Numbered from the stretch's first letter, positions 34,524-46,975 are shown. The stretch is DNA of 64,000 nt from Budorcas taxicolor (GCF_023091745.1 NC_068935.1:22675775-22739774), one strand, 5' to 3'. The notes: generated by a model from the sequence alone, not told the origin. Program-made: numbers and translations.

Positions 34524-34799
34524 AGAGAAGGCAATGGCAACCCACTTCACTACTCTTGCCTGGAAAATCCCATGGACAGAGGAGCATGGTAGGCTGCAGT
34601 CCATGGGGCCGCTAAGAGTCGGGCATGACTGAGCGACTTCACTTTCACTTTTCACTTTCATGCATTGGAGAAGGAAATGGCAACCCACTCCAGTGTTCTT
34701 GCCTGGAGAATCCCAGGGACGGGGGAGCCTAGTGGGCTGCCATCTATGGGATCGCACAGGGTCGGACACGACTGAAGCGACTTAGCAGCAGCAGCAGCA
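34524..34799 (+). mobile_element. BOV-A2 dimeric SINE with perfect 11-bp target duplication
   Basis: Two BOV-A monomers in tandem (about 34524-34660 and 34670-34780), each with GGCAACCCACT(T/C)CA and GAGCGACTT-type ends, joined by a CACTTTCA linker and ending in an (AGC)n run. GCCAGACTGCC occurs at 34513-34523 and 34800-34810. Clean edges and low divergence suggest a young insertion. Confidence 0.95.
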
Positions 34800-34959
34800 G
34801 CCAGACTGCCGCTTTTCACCGTGATTGCGTGTTGTTCAATTCCTATTCATCTCTCTCACTTTCACCAACATCCATTGATTTTCAAAACTACTAGGACCTC
34901 GGTGAAGGTGGGAGAGGGGAATTGAAATTAAACCATTAAAAAGCCACAGAGTTCACAGT

Positions 34960-36170
34960 TCTTACTGAAAGTCGGCTTATTTTCTAGAATAAATACTTCC
35001 TGGATTGCTACAAGCCTCCAGTTAATTTTCAGCATCCTGGAAATGTTGATTCTAACCTTTTTTTTGCCAGTGTTATTGTTGATTTTCAGATGTCCTCATT
35101 CTGCCCCTTTCATTGATATGTTGCAGATTAGCATTTATTAATTACATTGTATATCGTTTACTTACAGTCTTTGAATTAGTATTATGCGACTTTCCATACA
35201 GTCGAATATCTTATAGCAGTATTTTTAAGCCCTCTTGTCGTTTTTGTTATTGCTATTACATATTTTTTCTGTGCATGTCTAAGCCCAGAATACCTTATTA
35301 TATTTGCTTTAAGTAGTCAATAAAATGTTTTATGTATATTAAGAAAAGTCAATATAAGTGTTTTATATTTACCTGCATATTATTTTTTATCTCTCATTAT
35401 TCCTTTCTTTTGATTTGATTTCCTATCAAGTATAATTTTGCTTTGGGCTCCTCTAGTGGCTCAGCAGTAAAGAATCCACCTGCAATGCAGGAGACACGGG
35501 TTTGATTCATGGGTTGAGAAGATTTCCCGGAGAAGGGAATGGCAACCCACTCCAGTATTCTTGCCTGGGAAATCTCATGGACAGAGGAGTCTGGAGGCCT
35601 ACAATTCAGAGTATGAAAGAGTAGGACACAATTTAGCAACTGAACAACAACAGCATAGTATTGCTCTAGCCTGATAAAATTCTTTTAGTGTTTCTTTAGT
35701 GTAAGTCTGCTGGTGAAATAGTCTCTCATTTTTCATTTATTTGAGTGTTGATGTTGCTTTAATTTTTGAAGGGTGTTTTTATCAAGCAAAATTCCGGAGT
35801 TGTTTTGCTAGTTAGCTCTGTCTTCTCAGAACTCTACCCTATATGTTCTAGCACACTCAGCATCCCTAATCTCTGCCCCTTCAGTTCACAGATCCACTCT
35901 GTTCTGGATGTGATCCCTTGTCTGCTGTGTGGTGTGGAATGTGCCTTCAGGTAGAAAGTCAGTATGATCGTAGGAGTAACCTCATTTATTTTCACTGTGC
36001 TGCCTGTTGTCCAGTGTGTGAAAATAGTTATTTCATATATTTGGCCCAATTCTGTAGTAATTATCAGTGGGAAGATAAACTCAGTATCTGTTATTTCAAC
36101 ATAGCCATAAATACAAAATAAGTTCCATCTACCTTTTCATTGCCTGCAGCATGACCATATTTCTAGTGTT
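34960..36170. mobile_element. Possible ancient LINE fragments around a Bov-tA
   Basis: Stretches at about 34980-35110 (CTTCCTGGATTGCTACAAGCC..., GTTGATTCTAACC...TTGCCAGTG) and 35660-35830 (TTTAGTGTAAGTCTGCTGGTG...) look to me like old L1M noncoding sequence, but the match is weak. I cannot support orientation or subfamily. Confidence 0.3.
35443..35650 (+). mobile_element. Bov-tA SINE
   Basis: Head GGGCTCCTCTAGTGGCTCAG (tRNA-derived A box region), AATGCAGGAGAC, body and an ACAACAACAGCATAG tail. Nearly complete, with moderate divergence. Confidence 0.9.
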
Positions 36171-37005
36171 GTGGTACATCCTGAATAAATGTACATAAAT
36201 TGAGATGACTGAACATCCATGAGTTATTTTTTTTTCATGAGTTATGTTTTAAGTTCAATATAATTCTGACTCAGCCCTAACCTCAGATGGCAACAATGAT
36301 TAATTTGACAAGAGATTGTATTTTAAACTTCACTTCCTGTTTTGGAACTAAAATTTATGTGTTATGGAAATACAAGATATATTTACATAATCAAGTGGTA
36401 TCAAGGGCCATTATAACTTTGAGGTTTTCTTTGGGTGACTCAAACATGGGTTCTCACTCATTTTCTTATGTCTGGCAACTGTTTGCTTCTAATCAATAAC
36501 ATCTTTTCCTACATTTTTAGTAAGGAAAATATTGATTAAAATCTTACTAACTGTAGCCTGTAATTAACTTGTTTTCTTCTGATACTTTATTTTATCTTTT
36601 TGACTAAAAGTAATGATAAGAAACCATCTGCTGTATTAATTCAAAAGTAATGAAGGAAATGGAAAATTAGGATAATTTCTCTAGAAAACTTAGTGCTTCC
36701 CAAAGTACTACAGATGGTAGGCAAAAGAGAATGGTGAGTTGTATGAATACTCTCAGCCCCCTTCCAGACATAACTTGCAAAGCCCGGCCTATTTATATAC
36801 CCATCTGGCTAACCTTGGATAACTTTGTTTTTTTCTCCCATATTGTCCTCAATCTTTGAAGATATACTTCCTTTTAACATACTGTATAAGGAAAATTTTG
36901 AGGTAAGAAAAAGCAAGGAACTGTGACTCTGTGGGTTCCATTTATCTTAAAGTCACAAAATCTTTGAGTTGGATAACTTTAGAAAGAAACACTTTTTTGT
37001 CACCC
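36170..37005. other. Unique tract, nothing recognised
   Basis: AT-rich sequence without a coding signal or a repeat I can name. Confidence 0.4.
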
Positions 37006-37009
37006 ACTT

Positions 37010-37392
37010 GATGTACTTGTTTATCCAACAAACTCCTACTGACCTACCCTGTGACCAGCATGTGCTAAGTTACCAGGTGTTCAAAGATAAATAAGATTAA
37101 TTTTTACTCTCTGAATAGTTGAATATCTCCAATGATGGGAGCCTCAGTGACTCCTGAAATCACATATTTCTTTTTCAGACTACTTACTAACTATGTCCCT
37201 CTGTCTTATGTTGAGATGAAAGTTGTTTATCTGCCCTCCCTCCCCCCGCCCCCTGCACCTCTAGCGTGGCCCCTTTGGCAAAAGATATTAAATCTATTTT
37301 ATATTATAAATTTCAAGAGGCCCAACATCACATCCCGCACATGTCAGGTACTCAAAAATGATATGTTTAATAAACAAATGAAACTGTTATTG
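37010..37392 (+). mobile_element. L2 LINE 3' fragments
   Basis: Two pieces: 37010-37098 (AACAAACTCCTACTGACC, then GTGCTAAGTTACCAGGTG, then AAAGATAAATAAGA) and 37330-37392 (ACATGTCAGGTACTCAAAAATGATATGTTTAATAAAC). Both fit degraded L2 3' sequence in the same orientation. The middle includes C-rich sequence that I cannot assign. Confidence 0.5.
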
Positions 37393-37939
37393 GACTTTTA
37401 TCCTCATTTTCCAGCTCTCTTTTCATAAATTCATCCTTTATTTCATAACTAAATGTCCTCAGTTAGATCAAAAGTTATTAATGTGACACATTTTTCAGTC
37501 CTAAGTGACCATTCTAATTGCTTTCTTTTGGTATTCTTTAGCTTGTTACTGTCATCTTAAAGTATGAGAAGGGAACCATATACTCCCAGGGTGATTTGGG
37601 ATATGGCCTGCAGAGTATATTCTGTTTTCCAGACACATTATAGTTGCCTCTATCATTTATATTTCTCTATTCTTTCATTTTATATTTCAATTCATCAAAT
37701 ATTAACACTGAAGCAAAATTTAAAGTTTGTTAATTCTCACTGTTTTCTTGTGGCTGAGAAAAATAAGGTGATGCATTTTGTGCCAAAGTTTGTATAATTA
37801 TTAAAAAGTATAATCTCAACATTCTACTGGAATGTTAGATATAGAGAAGCAAAGAGAGTGAGGCAGGGAGAACCCCCTGCCCTGGGGTGTGAAGAGAACA
37901 CCCAGGAGGAGAGCATGTTGCCTCCAGGGAACCGGTCCT

Positions 37940-38115
37940 ATAGTGTGTCTCAACTAGGGATGTTACTGATTCCCTAGAGAGTATTTGGAAAAATTTGTTG
38001 GGATGCTTATTGGCATTAAGTAGGTGAAAGTCAGCAATGCTAAAATCTGATAACATCTAGGAAAGGTTAGACAATGTAATATGTCAATAGAACCTTAATT
38101 TAGAAACACTATAAA
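37940..38115 (+). mobile_element. MER20/MER5-type hAT MITE relic
   Basis: GTGTCTCAACTAGGGATGTTACTGATTCCCTAGAGAGTATTTGG, then TTGGCATTAAGTAGGTGAAAGTCAGCAATGCTAAA, follows the segment order of the mammalian nonautonomous hAT-Charlie elements. The 3' end is eroded. Confidence 0.65.
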
Positions 38116-38655
38116 CTCAGGTGTCCTGATTCCTACATTCAGCCTCATTCAAAATGATTATCTCAAGAACTCTGGTAGACTGAATTACTAGCCTCAATTC
38201 TTCCTCACACCGTGTAGTCTCATCCTCTTCCATGTAATCTTACAGTTCCTCTACAAAATGGCGTGTATATTTCCCAGCCCCCTAACTTTGGACTTAGTCA
38301 TATGAGTTATTTTGGACAATGGGATGTGAGCAGATATAACATAACACAAAACAGGTATTTGAATTGGGTTCACAAAATTGGTTGTGTCTTCTTTTGCTTA
38401 TGTCATTGCCGTGTAAAAACCATGCTCCAATTAGGTCACTTCTTCCAGAGGAAGGTGAAGAACACATGGAAAATGATCTACCCGATTGTCACCATCAAGC
38501 CAGCCTAGATTAGTTGAAATGCAAATGTGAAAAATAAGTATTTATTATTATATATCACTGATATTTTATTTTCTGGCAAATTGATGCAAAAACTGACAAC
38601 CTAGTGATTTGAATGCTGTTTTCCATGTGTGTTACATGGTAATAGCTTCCTAAAA

Positions 38656-38850
38656 CAGGAGTCCCTAACCTCTGGGATCTAATGCCTGATGATCTGAGGT
38701 GAAGCTGATGTAATAATAATAGAAATAAATTGCACAATAAATGTAATGCACTTGAATCATCCTGAAACTATCCCCTCCAACTCCCCAGTCTATGGAAAAA
38801 CTGTCTTCCATGAACCCTGTCACTGGTGCCAAAATGGTTGGAGACTGCTG
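38656..38850. mobile_element. hAT-type MITE with inverted ends
   Basis: Starts CAGGAGTCCCTAACC and ends GGTTGGAGACTGCTG: inverted ends match at 12 of 15 positions. The 8-bp flanks TCCTAAAA (38648-38655) and TCTTAAGA (38851-38858) match at 6 of 8, fitting the 8-bp duplication of hAT transposons. The centre has an ATAATAATAATAG run. Noncoding. Confidence 0.75.
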
Positions 38851-39639
38851 TCTTAAGATGATCCCATGTTTGGCAGATTTAGGGAGCTCTGTGATTAAAA
38901 AACTTCAGGAAAGACTGAATAGTTTTTCATATAGCATACTGAAGTAAACATTTCTGAAAAAAGCATTATAAAAATTGTTTAAAATATTTTATCACAAATC
39001 TCACTTTCCACATGCCTATTATGATTCAGATATGTTGGAAACTTTTAGTAGAATACATTTACAAGGACATGAAGGTGAATTGGGGAATTTAAACAGAATT
39101 TTCAACTGAAAAAGATGAAATGAAAGACTCTAAATCAAGCATACTGGTTAGCTGAGAAACTACTATATTATCTTCTCTCTTCTGCATCTTCAACACCTTT
39201 GTGTTCATAGTCCCTGCACCTTAATATGTAAATGTGCTCCAGACTATTCTATTTTTATTTTTTTTAATTTCTTCATTTTTTAAAATTTAAATTTATTTAT
39301 TTTAATTGGAGGGTAATTACTTTACAGTATTGTATTGGTTTTGTCATACATCAACATGAATCCACTACAGGTGTACACGTGTTCCCCATCCTGAATCCCC
39401 CTCCCACCTCCTTCCCTGTACCTTCGCTCTGGGTCATCCCAGTGCACTAGCCCCAAGCATCCTGTATCCTGCATCGAACCTGGACTGGCGATTTGTTTCT
39501 TATATGATATTATACATGTTTCAATACCATTCTCCCAAATCATCCCACCCTCATCTTCTCCCACAGAGTCCAAAAGACTGTTCTATACATCTGTGTCTCT
39601 TTAGCTGTCTCACATACAGGGTTATCATTACCATCTTTC

Positions 39640-42600
39640 TAAATTCCATATATGTGTGTTAGTATACTGTATTGGTGTTTTTCTTTCTGGCTTACTTCAG
39701 TCTGTATAATAGGCTCCAGTTTCATCCACCTCATTAGAACTGATTCAAATGTATTCTTTTTAATGGCTGAGTAATACTCTATTGTGTATATGTACCACAG
39801 CTCTCTTATCCATTCATCTGCTGATGGACATCTAGGTTGCTTCCATGTCCTGGCTATTATAAACAGTGCTGCAATGAACATTGGGGTAAACATGTCTCTT
39901 TCAATTCTGGTTTCCTCGGTGTGTATGCCCAGCACTGGGATTGCTGGGTCATAAGGCAGTTCTATTTCCAGTTTTTGAAGGAATTTCCACACTGTTCTCC
40001 ATAGTGGCTGTACGAGTTTGCCTTCCCACCAACAGTGTAATAGGGTTCCCATTTCTCCACACCCTCTCCAGCATTTATTGCTTGTAGATTTTGGATTGCA
40101 GCCATTCTGACTGGCGTGAAAGAGTACCTCATTGTAGTTTTGATTTGCATTTCTCTGATAATGAGTGATGTTGAGCATCTTTTCATGTGTTCGTTAGCCA
40201 TCTGTATGTCTTCTTTGGAGAAATATCTGTTCAGTATTTTGGCTCATTTTTTGATTGGGTCGTTTATTTTTCTGGAATTGAGCTGCAGGAGTTCCTTGTA
40301 TATTTTTGAGATTAGTTCTTTGTCAGTTGTTTCATTTGGTATTATTTTCTCCAATTCCGAAAGCAGTCTTTTCACCTTGCTTATAGTTTCCTTTGTTGTG
40401 CAGAAGCTTTTAATTTTAATTAGGTCTCATTTGTTTATTTTTGCTTTGATTTCCAATATTCTGGGAGGTGGGTCATAGAGGATCCTGCTGTGATTTATGT
40501 CAGAGAGTGTTTTGCCTATGTTCTCCTCTAGGAGTTTTATAGTTTCTGGCTTATGTTTAGATCTATAATCCATTTTGAGTTTATATTTGTGTATGGTGTT
40601 AGAAAGTGTTCGAGTTTCATTCTTTTACAACTGGTTGACCAGTGTTTCCAGAACCACTTGTTAAAGATATTGTCTTTTCTCCATTGTATATTCTTGCCTC
40701 CTTTGTCAAAGATAAGGTGTTCGTAGGTGCGTAGATTTATCTCTGGCGTTTCTGTTTTGTTCCATTGATCTATATTTCTGTCTTTGTGCCAGTACCATAC
40801 TGTCTTGATGACTGTGGCTTTGTATTAGTGCCTGAAGTCAGGCAGGTTGATTCTTCCAGTTCCATTCTTCTTTCTCGAGATTGCTTTGGCTATTTGAGGT
40901 TTTTTGTATTTCCATACAAATTGTGAAATTATTTGTTCTAGCTCTGTGAAAAATATTGTTGGTAGCTTGATAAGGATTGAATTGAATCTATAGATTGCTT
41001 AGGGTAGTCTTCTTATGTTCACTATATTGATTCTTCCGCTGTATGAAAATGGTGTATTTCTCCATCTATTAGTGTTCTCTTTTATTTTTTCACCAGTGTT
41101 TTATAGTTTTCTATATATAGGTCTTTAGTTTCTTTAGGTAGATATATTCCTAAGTATTTTACTCTTTCCGTTGCAATGGTGAATGGAATTGTTTCCTTAA
41201 TTTCTCTTTCTGTTTTCTCATAGTTAGTATAAAGGAATGCAAGGGATTTCTGTGTGTTGATTTTACATCGTGAAACTTTAATATATTCATTGATTAGCTC
41301 TAGTAATTATCTGGTGGAGTCCTTAGGGTTTTCTATGTAGAAGATCATGTCATCTGCAAACAGTGAGAGTTTTACTTCTTCTCTTCCAACTTGGACTCCT
41401 TTTTTTTTTCTGCTCTGATTACTGTGGCCAAAACTTCCAAAACTATGTTGAATAGTAGTGGTGAAAGTGAGCACCCTTGTCTTGTTCCAGACTTCAGGGT
41501 AAATGTTTTCAATTTTTTACCATTGAGGATAATGTTTGCTGTGGGTTTGTCGTATATAGCTTTTATTATGTTTAGGTATGTCCCTTCTATTCCTGCTTTC
41601 TGGAGAGTTTTTATCATAAATGGATGTTGAATTTTGTCAAAGGCTTTCTCTGCATCTATTGAGACAATCGTATGATTTTTATTTTTGAATTTGTTAATGT
41701 GGTATATTACAGTGATTGATTTACAGATATTGATGAATCCTTGCATTCCTGGGATAAAGCCCACTTGGTCATGGTGTAGGATCTTTTTAATGTTTTCTTG
41801 GATTCTGTTTACTAGAATTTTGTTAAGGATTTTTGCATCTATGTTCATCAGTGATATTTGCCTGTAGTTTTGCTTTTTTGTGACATCTTTGTCAGGTTTT
41901 GGTATTAGGGTGATGGTGGCCTCATAGAATGAGTTTGGCAGTTTACCTTCCTCTGCAATTTTCTGGAAGAGTTTGAGTAGTATAGGTGTTAGCTCTTCTC
42001 TAAAGTTTTGGTAGAATTCAGCTGTGAAGCTGTCTGGACCTGGGCTTTTGTTTGCTGGAAGATTTCTGATTACAGTTTCAATTTCCTTGCTTGTGATGGG
42101 TCTGTTAAGATTTTCTATTTCTTCCTGGTTCAGTTTTGGAAAGTTGTACTTTTCTAAGAATTTTTCCATTTCTTCCAAGTTGTCCATTTTATTGGCATAT
42201 AATTGCTGGTAGTAGTCTCTTATGATCCTTTGTATTTCTGTGTTATCTTTTGTGATCTCTCCATTTTCATTTCTAATTTTATTGATTTGATTTTTCTCCC
42301 TTTGTTTCTTGTTGAGTCTGGCTAATGCTTTGTCAATTTTATTTATCTTCTCAAAGAACCAGCTTTTGGCTTTGTTGATTTTTGCTATGGTCTCTTTTCT
42401 TTCTTTTGCATTTGTTTCTGCCCTAATTTGTAAGATTGCTTTCCTTCTGCTAACGCTGGGATTCTTCATTTCTTCCTTTTCTAGTTGCATTTGGTGTAGA
42501 GTTAGGTTATTTAGTTGACTTTTTTATTACTTCTTGAGATAAGCCTGTGTTGCTATGAAGCTTCCCCTTTGCAGTGCTTTTACAGTGTCCCATAGGTTTT

Positions 42601-42860
42601 GGGTTGTTTTGTTTTCAGTTTCATTCATTTCTATGCATATTTTTATTTCTACTGTGATTTGTTGGTTTTTCAGCAGTGTGTTGTTCAGCCTCCATATGTT
42701 GGAATTTTTAATAGTTTTTCTCCTGTAATTGACATCTAATCTTACTGCATTGTGGTCAGAAAAAGTACTTGGAATGATTTCAATTTTTTTGAATTTACCA
42801 AGGCTAGATTTATTGGCCCAGGTGGTGATCTATCCTGTAGAAGTTTCCATGTGCACTTGA
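39640..42860 (-). pseudogene. L1 ORF2 reverse transcriptase and C-terminus, disabled
   Basis: The long minus-strand frame 42490-41372 (372 codons) reads KINKAKSWFFEKINKIDKALA, PGPDSFTAEFYQ, TLIPKPDKDVT, SIDAEKAFDKIQH and GCSLSPLLFNIVLEVLA: the L1 RT fingers and palm. It breaks at a poly(A) (poly(T) as shown) near 41401. The FADD catalytic box is coded at 41360-41349 in another frame. A C-terminal stretch (40178-39639) ends with the segment CWRGCGEMGTLLHCWW and the conserved L1 tail. The endonuclease is missing. Confidence 0.9.
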
Positions 42861-43077
42861 AAAAGGGTGCTTGGTTTCAGTGTATGTATGAAGGCGTTTG
42901 ATGAGCTCCTATCAATTAAAGTTTCCTGGAGTCAGGAGTTCTCTGGTGTTCTCAGGATATGGACTTCACCCTCTTGCCTCTGGTTTTCAGTCTTATTCTT
43001 ACAGTAGCCTCAAGACTTCTCCATCTATACAGCACCAATGATAAAACATCTAGGTTAATGATGAAAGTTTCTCCACA

Positions 43078-43500
43078 GTGAGGGACACCCAGAGAGGTAC
43101 ACAGAGTTACCTGGAGAAGAGAAGAGGAAGGAGGGAGATCGAGGTGACCAGGAGGGGAAGAGGGGAAATCAAAATGGGAGAGAGCAAGCTAGCCAGTAAT
43201 CACTTCCCTATGTGCTCTCCACAGTCTGGATCCCTCAGAGATGTTCATGGTGTTACACAGACAAGATAAGAGGGAGGAAGGAGACAGAGGTGCCCAGGAG
43301 GATAAAAGGAGGAATCAAAAGGAGAGATACTGATCTAGCCAATAACCAGTTCCCTAAGTGTTCTCCACAGCCCAGAACACACAAAGAGATTCACAGATTT
43401 GGGGAGAGAATAGAAGAGGGAGGGAGGAGATAGAGGCAAACTGGTGAAGAAAAGGGAGAGTCCAAAGTTGGAGAGAGAAATCCAGCCAGTAATCTCACTC
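43078..43500 (+). repeat. 146-bp tandem array in second L1 5'UTR
   Basis: The same array as at 28443-28840 in the other L1, here in reverse. GAGGTG-type anchors fall at 43141, 43287 and 43433 (146-bp steps). Plus-strand frames 43078-43269 and 43212-43433 (antisense to the L1) read peptides of the same pattern (RRGRREIEVTRR, then LASNHFPMCSPQ; and RGRKETEVPRR, then LANNQFPKCSPQPRT). Spacing is kept in both L1 copies. Confidence 0.8.
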
Positions 43501-43676
43501 CCAAGTAAAAATGGGTACTGAAGATTGGGCTCTTAAAAGTACAAAAATGACAACAAATACCAAAAAGTAAAGATTAAAAATCTAGAGTAGAGGTTACAGT
43601 CTCAAAAATACAATATTAAAGAAGAAACAAAACAAAACAAACCAAAAAAAAAAACAAAGAAAAAAGTCATAAAGTT

Positions 43677-43678
<2 letters not shown>

Positions 43679-43726
<48 letters not shown>
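43679..43726. repeat. (TA)n microsatellite at BovB insertion point
   Basis: About 24 AT dinucleotides in a row, directly before the 5' end of the inserted BovB. The uninterrupted L1 at 28235-28250 has only ATATATATT here, so the tract grew at the insertion site. Confidence 0.9.
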
Positions 43727-43728
<2 letters not shown>

Positions 43729-43730
<2 letters not shown>

Positions 43731-44878
43731 TCAAATTGCCAACATCCGTTGGATCATGGAAAAAGCAAGAGAGTTCCAGAAAGACGTCTATTTCTGCTTT
43801 ATTGACTATGCCAAAGCCTTTCACTGTGTGGATCACAATAAACTGTGGAAAATTCTGAAAGAGATGGGAATACCAGACCACCTAACCTGCCACTTGAGAA
43901 ATCTGTATGCAGGTCAGGAAGCAACAGTTAGAACTGGACATGGAACAGACTGGTTCCAAATAGCAAAAGGAGTACGTCAAGGCTGTATATTGTCACCCTG
44001 CTTATTTAACTTACATGCAGAGTACATCATGAGAAATGCTGGACTGGAAGAAACACAAGCTGGAATCAAGATTGCCGGGAGAGATATCAATAACCTCAGA
44101 TATGCAGATGACACCACCCTTATGGCAGAAAGTGAAGAGGAGCTAAAAAGCCTCTTGATGAAAGTGAAAGAGGAGAGTGAAAAAGTTGGCTTAAAGCTCA
44201 ACATTCAGAAAATGAAGATCATGGCATCTGGTCCCATCACTTCATGGGAAATAGATGGAGAAACAGTAGAAACAGTGTCAGACTTTATTTTTTTGAGCTC
44301 CAAAATCACTGCAGATGGTGATTGCAGCCATGAAATTAAAAGACGCTTACTCCTTGGAAGAAAGCTATGACCAGCCTAGATAGTATATTCAAAAGCAGAG
44401 ACATTACTTTGCCGACTAAGGTCCGTCTAGTCAAGGCTATGGTTTTTCCTGTGGTCATGTATGGATGTGAGAGTTGGACTGTGAAGAAGGCTGAGTGCTG
44501 AAGAATTGATGCTTTTGAAGTGTGGTGTTCGAGAAGATTCTTGAGGGTCCCTTGGACTGCATGGAGATCCAACCAGTCCATTCTGAAGGAGATCAACCCT
44601 GGGATTTCTTTGGAAGGAATGATGCTAAAGCTGAAGCTCCAGTATTTGGACACCTCATGTGAAGAGTTGACTCATTGGAAAATACTCTGATGCTGGGAGG
44701 GATTGGGGGCAGGAGGAGAAGGGGACGACCGAGGATGAGATGGCTGGATGGCATCACGGACTCGATGAACGTGAGTCTGGGTGAACTCTGGGAGATGGTG
44801 ATGGACAGGGAGGCCTGGCGTGCTATGATTCATGGGGTCGCAGAATCGGACACGACTGAGCGACTGAACTGAACTGAA
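43729..44878 (+). mobile_element. BovB, 5'-truncated, inserted into L1
   Basis: Starts inside the RT (AGATCAAATTGCCAACATCCG) and runs to the (ACTGA)n tail. L1 5'UTR sequence resumes with GAAGTTTGCTTTAAAAATAAGG, the reverse of 28230-28250 in the other copy. ATGA at both edges may be a short target duplication. Divergence from the element at 72-3114 is low. Confidence 0.93.
43756..44370 (+). pseudogene. Partial BovB reverse transcriptase, YADD intact
   Basis: 204-codon open stretch with CFIDYAKAFHCVDHNKLW, VRQGCILSPCLFNLHAEYIM and YADD at 44101-44112, running on to SHEIKRRLLLGRKL, where a one-base loss ends it. The fingers and endonuclease are missing by truncation. The palm active site is unchanged. 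Confidence 0.88.
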
Positions 44879-46730
44879 CTGATGAAGTTTGCTTTAAAAA
44901 TAAGGTCTTTTTTTTCTGCAAAGTAGTAGTAGGTTATAAAAATTAAAGGAGTAACAGAGGACTTAAATTTAAAAAAATTTTTTAAATGACAATAGTTAAA
45001 ATATATCTAGGACTTTCTCAAGTTGTTGTGGGGTCAGTTCATTTTCAGATAGTTCCTTGATCAGCTTATATTTCTCAGCATCTGTAGGCCCCTTTCTATG
45101 TCGTTGGTGCTAACTGCAGGGTTTTAATCTACTGCACCTCTCACTTCCAAAGCAGTTCCCTTTGTTTATTTTAGCTTCTTCTGTTTGCTGGCCTCTTCAG
45201 TGTCTAATTTCCACCCTGACACAAGGGAGCAATGGTGGTCACTTTTTTAGGATTACTTGTTCAGTCGTGCTGTGGCGAGGAAGGAACACTGCAAACAAAT
45301 ATCACTGGTGTGTGTGGGGAGTGCTTGCAGTGTCTCAGCCACACTGGGTTTGCCGCTGCTCAAGGCATGTGTGCTTTCCCCGTCTACACTATTCAGGCTC
45401 TAGGTTGCTCTGCCGGGACATGTCTGAGGCAGGACCTGGGTTGCATGCACTTTTCAGGTCTAAGCCACTCAGGTTAAGGTTCTCGGGTACTCTGCAAATG
45501 TGCAGACTTGGTTGGGCCTGCGTTTTGTGCCCTTCCCAGGTCCAAGCAGCTCAGGTGACCAGGTGCTTGACGAGTGCAGTCGCCCCCAGTTGGAGGCTGT
45601 GGCTTATTTTTTCCCCCATCCCCACCACTCGATTTTCTGGGTGTACAACTGGCGCACCTTCTCAGGTGTGCCGTGTGTCTCTTCTGGGAAGCTGATCTCT
45701 GGCTGAAACCCTCCTGGCGGATGTCAACCATCCAGAATCCCAAGAAGTCTTGGTTAGCAATGAAGCCTGCTTGCAGTTTGGTAGATGATGCCTCTCTGGG
45801 GCCGCTATTGCCCCATTCTGTCTCTGGCTGGCCTCACCTGCCTGTCTCTGGTGGGGGACAGGCCAGTCCACAATCAGCTAGCTCTGTTCAGTCCTTTGTT
45901 CTGTGACCGGGCCTGGTGGTGTGTTAGGTTAGGGCTTTTCGTGGGATAGCTATCTCACAGTCTGCATTGCTATTTCAAGTTAGTTTCCTCAGATTGCTCT
46001 CTGGGCATTCATGCCTGGTCCTTACCCTAAGCAATCCAGCCTGCGCCCCCCTGTCCAGTCCCCACTTGCTAGTGGCCAATGCGAGCCTCTGCACTGCTTC
46101 TCCCCTGGGAGTTGCCCTTAGGCACGTAATCTGTGGGGTTTAATTATTTATTTACTTTTCCTTCTGGTTATATTGCCCGCTGAGGTTCCAAGGTTCACCA
46201 CAGATTCGCCAGTGAGAGTGTTTCCTGGTGTTTGGAAACCTCTCTTTTTTAAGACTCTATTCCCAGGACGGATCTCCATCCCTATCTCTTTTGTCTCTCT
46301 TCTAATCTTTTATATCTTTTCCTACCTCTCTTTGAAGATAATGGGCTGCCTTTCTGGATACCTGATGTCCTCTGCCAGCATTCAGAAGTTGTTTTCTGGA
46401 ATTTGCTCAGTGTTCCAATGTTCTTTCAATGAATTTTTGGGAGAGAAAGTGGTCTCCCCATCCTATTCCTCTGCCATCTTAGGACCGCCCCCTATAAAGG
46501 TTCCCTAGCTGATTTTAAGTACAGCATTAAGAACACCTGGTCAAATGTGGATTTTGAATTTAACTATGAATGATGATAGGAGCAATTTCAAAGTATATTC
46601 TAGAAAGCTGGTGATATTTATCTCCATGATTTTAACTATCAGTAGGTCTCTTATCAACAATTTTGCTTTAAACTTAATTTCTGCGAGCCCACCTTCCTGT
46701 CATTCATTTCCACCTGTATGTGACATTTGT

Positions 46731-46955
46731 CCACCTGATGTTAAGAACTGACTCATTGAAAAAGACCCTGATGCTCAGAAAGATTGAAGGTAGGAGGAGA
46801 AGGGGATGACAGAGGATAAGACAGTTAGATGACATCACTGACTTGATGGACATGAGTTTGAATAAGCTCCGGGAGTTGGTGATGAACAGGGAAGCTTGGC
46901 ATGCAGCAGCCCATGGGGTTGCAAAGAGTCGGACACAACTGAGTGACTGAACTGA
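46731..46955 (+). mobile_element. BovB 3' fragment with perfect 10-bp target duplication
   Basis: 225 bp from CCACCTGATG to GACTGAACTGA. TGACATTTGT occurs at 46721-46730 and 46956-46965, fixing the edges. Strongly 5'-truncated. Confidence 0.95.
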
Positions 46956-46975
46956 TGACATTTGTACTTCAAATT

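Larger units (their letters stand above)
39245..46491 (-). mobile_element. Ruminant L1, antisense, internally deleted and split by BovB
   Basis: The 5' end is at about 46491 (reverse of GGGCGGTCCTAAGATGGCAGAGG) and the 3' A-rich tail at 39245-39300. The 5'UTR occupies 46491-44880 and 43680-42925, the BovB at 43729-44878 lying between. Just after the 146-bp array and an ACTGAAACCAA stretch the sequence jumps straight into mid ORF2 near 42860, so all of ORF1 and the ORF2 endonuclease are gone. The rest of ORF2 and the 3'UTR follow to 39245. Such a copy needs help from another L1. Confidence 0.9.

Noticed and set aside
34788..34800. (AGC)n as a CRISPR-like or coding repeat
   Set aside because: It is the microsatellite tail of a BOV-A2 SINE. 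No spaced repeats or cas genes exist in the window.
41372..42490. Longest open frame (372 codons, minus strand) as a host gene
   Set aside because: It is L1 ORF2 reverse transcriptase (SIDAEKAFDKIQH, GCSLSPLLFN), broken by a frameshift before FADD and lacking the endonuclease.
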